In this document: positions 1 through 5,551 of the stretch, piece after piece | Layout of the letters: every line of letters starts with the position of its first letter | Position numbering within the stretch: position 1 is the stretch's first letter | Source of the DNA: Acidobacteriaceae bacterium | Lineage (GTDB): Bacteria > Acidobacteriota > Terriglobia > Terriglobales > Acidobacteriaceae | NCBI GenBank assembly: GCA_003151875.1 | Contig: PLYW01000337.1 | Coordinates: 1-5,551, forward strand | Direction: 5' to 3' | DNA: 5,551 bases | The notes under the pieces: model-generated | The model's input: only the letters and a program-made list of their open reading frames with translations | Databases searched by the model: none | Told to the model about the DNA's origin: nothing | Made by a program: the position numbers and the translations under genes

Positions 1-1838
1 CCATCAGCGGCGTGCTGCCGCGCGATGAAGCTATCGCCGCCATCAAGCACTCCATCGAGAAGACCTACGGCAAGCGCGGCGAGTCGATCGTGCGCAAGAA
101 TTTCGCCGCCGTCGATTCCTCGCTCGAGAACCTGCACGAAGTGAAAATCCCGCAGAGCGCCTCGTCGAAGTTCGAGATGCGTCCGACGGTTTCCGCCGGC
201 GCTCCCGACTTTGTGCGCAACGTCGAAGCACTGATGATCACCGGGGATGGCGATCAGGTTCCGGTCAGCGCCATGCCCATCGACGGCACTTTCCCCACCG
301 GCACGACGAAGTGGGAGAAGCGCAACATCGCGCTGGAAATTCCGGTATGGGACGAAGAGCTGTGCATCCAGTGCGGCAAGTGCGTCATGGTTTGCCCGCA
401 CTCCGTCATTCGCGCCAAGGTTTATGACGCCGGCAGCATCAATCATGCGCCCGAGGGCTTCCAGACAGCGGCCCCCAAGTGGCGCGAATTTTCCGAGCTG
501 AAATACACCTTGCAGGTCGCGCCGGAAGATTGCACCGGCTGCGGGTTGTGCGTCGCGGTCTGCCCGGCCAAGAGCAAGAGCGAAGCCAAGCACAAGGCCA
601 TCAACATGGAAGCGCAGCCTGCGCTGCGCGAGAAGTACAACCAGTACTGGGACTATTTCCTGTCGATTCCCGAACTGTCGCGTCAGAAGCTCTCCCACGG
701 CCAGGTGAAAGACCAGCAACTGTTGGAGCCGCTGTTTGAGTTCTCCGGCGCCTGCGCCGGTTGCGGCGAAACGCCCTACATTTCACTGATGACCCGGCTG
801 TTTGGCGATCGGGCGATGATTGCCAACGCGACCGGCTGCTCGTCCATCTACGGCGGCAACCTGCCGACAACTCCTTACAGCAAGAACTCCGAGGGACGCG
901 GTCCGGCGTGGTCGAACTCCTTGTTTGAGGACAACGCCGAATTCGGCATGGGCATGCGTCTGGCCATCGATAAGCAGAACCAGTATGGCAAGGAGCTGGT
1001 CGAACGCCTGGCATCGAGCATCGGCGAACAGCTCGCGGTTGAGATTCTTTCCGCCGATCAGTCCAGCGAAGAAGGGATCTTTGCGCAGCGCGAACGCGTG
1101 AAGACGTTGAAGGAGAAACTGGCGAACAACCAGGCGCCGGCAGCCCGCGACCTGCTGGCCGTTGCTGACGAACTGGTCAAGAAGAGCGTGTGGATCGTCG
1201 GCGGCGATGGATGGGGCTACGATATCGGTTTTGGCGGCCTCGACCATGTGCTGGCCTCCAGCGCCAATGTGAACATCCTGCTGCTCGATACCGAGGTGTA
1301 CTCCAACACCGGCGGACAGATGTCGAAGGCCACGCCGCTGGGCGCGGTGGCGAAGTTTGCCGCCGGCGGCAAGCGCACCCCCAAGAAAGACATCGCCATG
1401 ATGGCCATGAATTATGGCCGGGCCTACGTGGCCCACGTCGCCATGGGCGGTAACGACACCCAGACCATGAAGGCGTTCATGGAAGCGGAGGCGCACGATG
1501 GACCGTCGATCATCATCGCCTATAGCCACTGCATCGCGCACGGCTACGACATGGTGTACGGCATCGACCAGCAGAAGGCGGCGGTGAACTCCGGACACTG
1601 GCCGCTGTTCCGCTACAATCCGGCGCTCGCCAAGGAAGGCAAGAACCCGTTTGTGCTGGATTCGCGCGCCCCCAGCATTCCCCTGGAAAAATACATCTAC
1701 AACGAGACGCGTTACACCATGCTGGTCAACAGCAATCCCGAAGAAGCCAAAAAGCTGTTGCAGCAGGCGCAGGAAAACGTCAACGAGCGCTGGAAGCTGT
1801 ACCAGCACATGGCCGCGATGGGCGTTGATAAAGCCTAA
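1..1838 (+). CDS. nifJ: Pyruvate:ferredoxin (flavodoxin) oxidoreductase, C-terminal half (5' end outside window)
   Basis: This enzyme oxidises pyruvate with CoA to acetyl-CoA and CO2 and passes two electrons to ferredoxin or flavodoxin in the cytoplasm. The frame is open to the left edge, so the start lies outside. Numbering from the GTG codon at 12, an EKR-type linker lies around residues 75-112. Two ferredoxin-type 4Fe-4S motifs follow: C118/C121/C124/C128 and C174/C177/C180/C184, each CxxCxxCxxxCP. The proximal-cluster ligands appear to be C248, C251, C276 and C507; their spacing (3, 25, 231) matches what I recall for Desulfovibrio africanus PFOR (Cys812, 815, 840, 1071). The thiamine diphosphate motif runs from GDGWGYD (398-404) to the SNTGGQ segment (431-436). 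About 560 N-terminal residues are missing, which gives a full length near 1170, usual for single-chain PFOR. The chain ends soon after the TPP domain, without the extra C-terminal domain of the D. africanus enzyme. A flavoprotein gene follows 18 bases downstream. The family is very secure; pyruvate as substrate is inferred from overall similarity. Confidence 0.96.
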   Translation, partial: ISGVLPRDEAIAAIKHSIEKTYGKRGESIVRKNFAAVDSSLENLHEVKIPQSASSKFEMRPTVSAGAPDFVRNVEALMITGDGDQVPVSAMPIDGTFPTGTTKWEKRNIALEIPVWDEELCIQCGKCVMVCPHSVIRAKVYDAGSINHAPEGFQTAAPKWREFSELKYTLQVAPEDCTGCGLCVAVCPAKSKSEAKHKAINMEAQPALREKYNQYWDYFLSIPELSRQKLSHGQVKDQQLLEPLFEFSGACAGCGETPYISLMTRLFGDRAMIANATGCSSIYGGNLPTTPYSKNSEGRGPAWSNSLFEDNAEFGMGMRLAIDKQNQYGKELVERLASSIGEQLAVEILSADQSSEEGIFAQRERVKTLKEKLANNQAPAARDLLAVADELVKKSVWIVGGDGWGYDIGFGGLDHVLASSANVNILLLDTEVYSNTGGQMSKATPLGAVAKFAAGGKRTPKKDIAMMAMNYGRAYVAHVAMGGNDTQTMKAFMEAEAHDGPSIIIAYSHCIAHGYDMVYGIDQQKAAVNSGHWPLFRYNPALAKEGKNPFVLDSRAPSIPLEKYIYNETRYTMLVNSNPEEAKKLLQQAQENVNERWKLYQHMAAMGVDKA

Positions 1839-1842
1839 GCAC

Positions 1843-1849
1843 GAGGAGA
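1843..1849 (+). promoter_or_regulatory. Ribosome binding site deciding the GTG start at 1857
   Basis: GAGGAGA lies 7-8 bases upstream of the GTG at 1857, in the 18-base gap after the PFOR stop codon (TAA, 1836-1838). It is a good Shine-Dalgarno match at a good distance. It supports GTG as the start of the downstream flavoprotein and tight coupling of the two genes. Confidence 0.8.
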
Positions 1850-1856
1850 AGAGACT

Positions 1857-2882
<1,026 letters not shown>

Positions 2883-2915
2883 CGTTCTGAAGATTGCTTT
2901 CTTTTCTCCGCATCG

Positions 2916-2951
2916 GGCCGGCCTTCCGCAGGGAAGCCGGCCTTGGTGTTT
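2916..2951 (+). terminator. Rho-independent terminator of the PFOR-flavoprotein operon
   Basis: GGCCGG (2916-2921) pairs with CCGGCC (2937-2942), and CTTCC (2923-2927) pairs with GGAAG (2932-2936). C2922 is bulged and the loop is GCAG. The 11-bp stem is followed by TTGGTGTTT, a modest T-rich tail, 33 bases after the flavoprotein stop codon. Read from the other strand the hairpin has no U-tract, so it best serves the + strand operon. It could still act as a barrier between the two convergent genes. Confidence 0.72.
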
Positions 2952-2985
2952 CAAGAGCAAGCGCTCCCACCGTACGCCATCATGG

Positions 2986-5022
2986 CTACATCACCGGCGG
3001 CACCGTGATGCCCATCACGCCCAGAATTCGAATCAACTCGCGCCGGACCACAGCCGCGGTGGCCAGCAGGAACTTCTTTCGGCCCTCGTCGGCTTCGGTG
3101 AGGATATGGTGGCGATGGTAAAAGTTGTTGAACTGCTGCGCTAGCTGGAACGCGTGTTTGGCCGCAAACGCCGGCTCCGTGGTCGCAATGCATTGCTCGA
3201 TCACAAATGATGTCTTGCCTGCCAGCAACCACAGCTCCCAGATCTCGGTGCCGCTCTCGTCGGCAAAGTAGCGCGCATAGTCCACTTGGTTAGCAAGCGC
3301 CCGCTCGGGATCCACCCCTGCCTTGCGGAAAATATTGCTCGCGCGCACCACTGCATATTGAGCGTATGGGCCGGTCTCGCCTTCGAAGGCCAATGCCTCT
3401 TTGAAGTCGAATGCGATCACCGACTGCTTGGTAAACTTCAGCATGAAGTACCGCAGGGCGCCAATCGCGATCTGCCCGCTGATGCTGGCGCGCTCCTCAT
3501 CATTCAACTCGGGATGCCGGCTATCCACCTCTTTCTTGGCCGCGGCGATCAGCGCGTCGAGCAGGTCGTCTGCCTTGACGCCAAAACCCTTGCGGCCCGA
3601 AACCTCGATGTAGGACTTGGCGCGGTCCTCCTCGCTAACGTCATAGCCCAACTCCATGGCACAGCGCGGCGTGAGCGCAACCATCTCGTACGAGAAGTGG
3701 GTATAGTGCGCGGCCTGCTCCGTGTAACCCAGGAGGCGCAGCGCTTCGATCACGGTATTCTGCGGATCGGCCTGGCGCGAGTCGATGACGTTATAAATCG
3801 CCGCGACGCTGCCAAAGTGCGGATGATCCGGCTCGCCGTGCTCGGTCGAAATCCAAACTTCGTGTTGGTTCGGATAGCGGTAGAACTTGCGGTAGCCGAA
3901 GTCCAAGCCCAGCAGACCGAACTTCCAGAGATGATAGGCAATGTCCTTGCCGACGTATCCGACGGTCCCATTCGAACGCACAATGACCTTGGCATCTTCG
4001 TCGGGGCCGGAATTTTTCTCTTCCGAATCTGGGTGCCCCATCCTTTCGCCGTCCTTTGGCGAAAGGGTGGGATCGATAATCTTCGCCTGGGTAGGCCGCT
4101 TCATCACCCAGCAGCCCTTGTTTTTGCCTTCATTCTCGAAGTAGAGGACGCCCTTCTCTTTCAGTTGCTGGAAGGCCGCATCCCAGAAGTGCAAGCGAAG
4201 GATCTCGCTTTCGCGTGGCAGGAAATCGTACTCGATGTCGAGACGGTCCATGGTCTCCAAATGGCGTCGCAATACGGCCGACGAGATCAATTCCGCAGCC
4301 GAAGCCATGTCATTGTCACCGTTCTCGATGGCATCCAAAGCTTCAAGTCTAACTTTAAGATTCTCTTTGTCTTCTTCGTACCACCGCGAGGCCCGCGCGT
4401 AAAGGTCCCAACAGTAAAAATCAAAACGCGGCGTTGACGTTATCAGTTCGATTATGTCCTGTTTCGATTTCTTCTCCAGGTAAAGGAATCCGACCACGAC
4501 ATCGGCAACCTGCACCCCAGTGTTGTCGATGTAGTTCTGAACATCGACCGCGTGCCCAGCCGCTCGCAGCAGGCGAACGAAGGTGTCGCCAAGGATGGCG
4601 TTGCGCAGATGCCCGATGTGCGCCGCCTTGTTGGGATTGATGCTGGTGTGTTCGACCAGGATTTTTCCGCTGACGTTGGCAGCGCCCTCATCGGCATGAT
4701 CGGAAACTCCGATCGTCTCTTCACTCGCCAGAGCGCGCGCAGCAAGGTCCCGCTTCAGACGCGCATTGATGTAACCGGCGCCCGCGACCTCCAGCTTCTC
4801 GAATCCCTCGGGCAGCGGCAATGCGGCGACTATCTCCTCGGCGATCTTGCGCGGAGCTTTGCGCAGCCGCTTGGCCAGTTCAAACGCGAGCGGCAGCGCG
4901 AACTCGCCCATTTCTACCTTCGGCGGCTGCTCGATGACGACGTTGGCCAGTTCAATCTGGTATTTCTCGCGCAGAAAGGCGAGCACATCGCTAGCCAGTT
5001 TTTTTTGTTGTTCTAAGTACAC
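2986..5022 (-). CDS. argS: Arginyl-tRNA synthetase with an extra internal loop
   Basis: This class I synthetase charges tRNA-Arg with arginine using ATP (EC 6.1.1.19) in the cytoplasm. The N-terminal additional domain covers roughly residues 1-90 and contains the motif MGEFALPLAF (38-47). The HIGH signature is HIGH (135-138) within NPNKAAHIGHLRN. The core continues through KVIVRSNGT (345-353) and GKDIAYHLWKFGLL (358-371). There is no canonical KMSKS; GRKGFGVK (476-483) occupies that region, as is common in ArgRS enzymes. The DALR anticodon-binding domain begins near ETGPYAQYAVVRASN (549-563) and the chain ends in the typical GITVPP segment. The start is GTG at 5022-5020; no ATG, GTG or TTG occurs in frame between it and an upstream stop near 5089, and the next Met (38) would cut the N-terminal domain. 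No clear Shine-Dalgarno is seen. At 678 residues it exceeds the usual 550-600. Part of the excess is a hydrophilic insert (about 308-343) that carries a palindromic DNA repeat. The gene is convergent with the PFOR operon and divergent from larC. Confidence 0.97.
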   Translation of the reverse strand: MYLEQQKKLASDVLAFLREKYQIELANVVIEQPPKVEMGEFALPLAFELAKRLRKAPRKIAEEIVAALPLPEGFEKLEVAGAGYINARLKRDLAARALASEETIGVSDHADEGAANVSGKILVEHTSINPNKAAHIGHLRNAILGDTFVRLLRAAGHAVDVQNYIDNTGVQVADVVVGFLYLEKKSKQDIIELITSTPRFDFYCWDLYARASRWYEEDKENLKVRLEALDAIENGDNDMASAAELISSAVLRRHLETMDRLDIEYDFLPRESEILRLHFWDAAFQQLKEKGVLYFENEGKNKGCWVMKRPTQAKIIDPTLSPKDGERMGHPDSEEKNSGPDEDAKVIVRSNGTVGYVGKDIAYHLWKFGLLGLDFGYRKFYRYPNQHEVWISTEHGEPDHPHFGSVAAIYNVIDSRQADPQNTVIEALRLLGYTEQAAHYTHFSYEMVALTPRCAMELGYDVSEEDRAKSYIEVSGRKGFGVKADDLLDALIAAAKKEVDSRHPELNDEERASISGQIAIGALRYFMLKFTKQSVIAFDFKEALAFEGETGPYAQYAVVRASNIFRKAGVDPERALANQVDYARYFADESGTEIWELWLLAGKTSFVIEQCIATTEPAFAAKHAFQLAQQFNNFYHRHHILTEADEGRKKFLLATAAVVRRELIRILGVMGITVPPVM
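4037..4071 (-). repeat. Palindromic element inside argS
   Basis: CCCATCCTTTCGCC (4037-4050) and GGCGAAAGGGTGGG (4058-4071) form a 14-bp stem with one G-T wobble and a 7-base loop. In the argS sense direction it is read in frame as PTLSPKDGERMG (residues 318-329), inside a polar, proline-, glycine- and acid-rich stretch between CWVM (304-307) and KVIVRSNGT (345-353). Such a long palindrome is not needed by the protein. It looks like a short dispersed palindromic repeat inserted in a surface loop. A neighbouring GGGTGCCCC (4031-4039) may belong to the same element. Confidence 0.75.
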
Positions 5023-5028
5023 GCTATC

Positions 5029-5063
5029 CGCTTTTCGCTTTTGGCTTTTGGCTCTTCGCCCTT
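5029..5063 (-). repeat. Degenerate 7-base tandem repeat in the argS leader
   Basis: Five consecutive 7-base units on the + strand read CGCTTTT, CGCTTTT, GGCTTTT, GGCTCTT and CGCCCTT, and a sixth, more degraded, unit (GGCTGTC) follows to 5070. In the argS transcript this is a purine-rich AAAAGCG/AAAAGCC series ending 6 bases before the GTG start, in place of a recognisable Shine-Dalgarno sequence. Confidence 0.7.
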
Positions 5064-5088
5064 GGCTGTCAGCCGTTTTATGAATTGT

Positions 5089-5107
5089 CTAACCAGCGCC
5101 CGGTTAG
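5089..5107. repeat. Short inverted repeat in the argS-larC gap
   Basis: CTAACC (5089-5094) and GGTTAG (5102-5107) are perfect inverted copies separated by 7 bases. An overlapping alternative pairing, GCCC (5098-5101) with GGGC (5107-5110), is mutually exclusive with it. It lies about 70 bases upstream of the argS start and could be an operator or leader hairpin, or chance. Confidence 0.35.
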
Positions 5108-5136
5108 GGCGGGCTCATGATGACAATCCAATTTTC

Positions 5137-5167
5137 TTCTCTGTGTCCTCCGTGCCTCTGTGGTGAA
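5137..5167. repeat. Three-unit CTSYGTG-type intergenic repeat
   Basis: The stretch consists of three similar units, TTCTCTGTG (5137-5145), TCCTCCGTG (5146-5154) and CCTCTGTGG (5155-5163), followed by TGAA. I recall very similar CTCTGTG-rich strings from intergenic regions of many environmental bacteria, including Acidobacteriota; that is memory, not a search. It has no coding potential in context. Confidence 0.5.
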
Positions 5168-5185
5168 TCAGAATTGCGGAGGACA
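5144..5185. repeat. 9-bp inverted repeat spanning the CTCTGTG repeat
   Basis: TGTCCTCCG (5144-5152) is the exact reverse complement of CGGAGGACA (5177-5185), separated by 24 bases. One arm lies within the three-unit repeat and the other outside it, so the whole may be one larger element able to fold. Confidence 0.45.
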
Positions 5186-5220
5186 TCAGCAGAATAGCAA
5201 ATCCCGGAGCCAACGCAGGT

Positions 5221-5249
5221 TTGACGCTGCTTTCAGCGTTACCTATGAT
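5221..5249 (+). promoter_or_regulatory. Sigma70-type promoter of larC with a palindrome in the spacer
   Basis: TTGACG (5221-5226) and TATGAT (5244-5249) each match the sigma70 consensus at five of six positions and are exactly 17 bases apart. Transcription would start near 5256, giving a leader of about 14 bases before the ATG at 5270. ACGCTG (5224-5229) and CAGCGT (5234-5239) form a perfect inverted repeat around a CTTT loop, overlapping the -35 box and spacer, where a repressor could bind. Confidence 0.65.
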
Positions 5250-5269
5250 GAAGAATCCGAGTGACTCCC

Positions 5270-5551
5270 ATGCGCATTGCCTATCTCGAATGCTTCTCTG
5301 GAATCAGCGGCGACATGTTTCTGGGCGCGCTGCTCGATGCCGGAGTTCCCTTCGAGCTGTTTCAGAAGACCGTCGCTGGACTTAATATTGGCGCTGAGCT
5401 GGAGCACTCGCGTGTCAACCGTGGCGGCATATCTGCAACTAAACTCGACGTCGTGGTTAACGGCCAAAAAGACATGCCGCGCGAGGAGTTCTGGGCGCAA
5501 CAGCACGCCGGCCCGCACGAATCCGGGGCGCAACCTGCGCATAAGCATAGC
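5270..5551 (+). CDS. larC: Nickel-pincer cofactor biosynthesis protein LarC, N-terminal part (3' end outside window)
   Basis: LarC (formerly DUF111) is the CTP-dependent enzyme that inserts nickel into the pyridinium bis-thiocarboxylate mononucleotide, making the nickel-pincer cofactor used by LarA-type racemases in the cytoplasm. The visible 94 residues begin MRIAYLECFSGISGDM and continue FLGALLDAGVP, the characteristic LarC N-terminus (usually DCFSGISGDM, with Glu for Asp here). The last residues, H-A-G-P-H and then H-K-H-S at the right edge, fit the beginning of the histidine-rich insert that many LarC proteins carry and that is thought to hold nickel. ATG at 5270 is preferred over the in-frame GTG at 5261 because it gives the family N-terminus and leaves a short leader after the predicted promoter; an in-frame stop at 5249-5251 excludes earlier starts. 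The Shine-Dalgarno is weak (GAG, 5259-5261). The gene is divergent from argS. Larger lar genes (larA, larB, larE) are not in the window. Confidence 0.93.
   Translation, partial: MRIAYLECFSGISGDMFLGALLDAGVPFELFQKTVAGLNIGAELEHSRVNRGGISATKLDVVVNGQKDMPREEFWAQQHAGPHESGAQPAHKHS

Noticed and set aside
783..1808. 341-codon open frame on the - strand opposite the PFOR gene
   Set aside because: It is antisense to conserved cofactor-binding sequence, rich in His, Val and Arg as expected for reverse-strand reading, with no family motif.
3286..4437. 383-codon open frame on the + strand opposite argS
   Set aside because: It lies wholly antisense to a clearly recognisable ArgRS, has no recognisable domain, and is a common by-product of GC-biased codon use on the opposite strand.
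5064..5080. GGCT-GTC-AGCC hairpin followed by GTTTTA on the + strand
   Set aside because: The stem is only 4 bp and no + strand gene ends just upstream, so it is not supported as a terminator.
5086..5126. Possible argS promoters (TTGTCA or TAGACA as -35 boxes on the - strand)
   Set aside because: Neither has a plausible -10 box at 15-18 bases, so no argS promoter is called.
5243..5548. 101-codon open frame on the - strand opposite larC
   Set aside because: The + strand reading gives the unmistakable LarC N-terminus; the reverse frame has no recognisable feature.

Overview
The window comes from a moderately GC-rich bacterium. It holds a 3' fragment of a PFOR gene, a complete flavoprotein gene, a complete arginyl-tRNA synthetase gene and a 5' fragment of a nickel-cofactor gene. 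A soil or sediment Acidobacteriota lineage (Koribacter/Acidoferrales-like) is my best guess. It rests on the pairing of a PFOR gene with a dihydroorotate-dehydrogenase-like gene and on the style of the intergenic and intragenic repeats. This is an inference from recalled patterns, not a search result.

Layout. Positions 1-1838 (+) encode the C-terminal half of a single-chain pyruvate:ferredoxin oxidoreductase. After 18 bases with a good ribosome binding site, 1857-2882 (+) encodes a dihydroorotate-dehydrogenase-like FMN protein, almost certainly in the same operon. A GC-rich hairpin with a T-rich tail (2916-2951) ends that operon. argS (5022-2986, -) is convergent with it. The 247-base gap 5023-5269 separates the divergent argS and larC genes and is full of short repeats: a degenerate 7-base tandem repeat abutting the argS start, two inverted repeats, and a three-unit CTSYGTG-like repeat. 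It also contains a near-consensus sigma70 promoter for larC. The 5' part of larC (5270-5551, +) runs off the window.

How the genes relate. PFOR makes acetyl-CoA and reduced ferredoxin. The adjacent flavoprotein has a DHOD/PreA-type barrel but lacks the Cys/Ser catalytic base expected in true dihydroorotate dehydrogenases, so a redox role linked to PFOR or ferredoxin is more plausible than pyrimidine synthesis. argS is a housekeeping gene and larC makes the nickel-pincer cofactor; neither has an evident functional link to the PFOR operon.

The most notable signal is a near-perfect 14-bp-stem palindrome (4037-4071) inside argS. It is translated in frame as part of an extra hydrophilic loop and looks like a mobile palindromic repeat tolerated inside an essential enzyme. 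I see no RNA gene, CRISPR array, insertion sequence or defence system.
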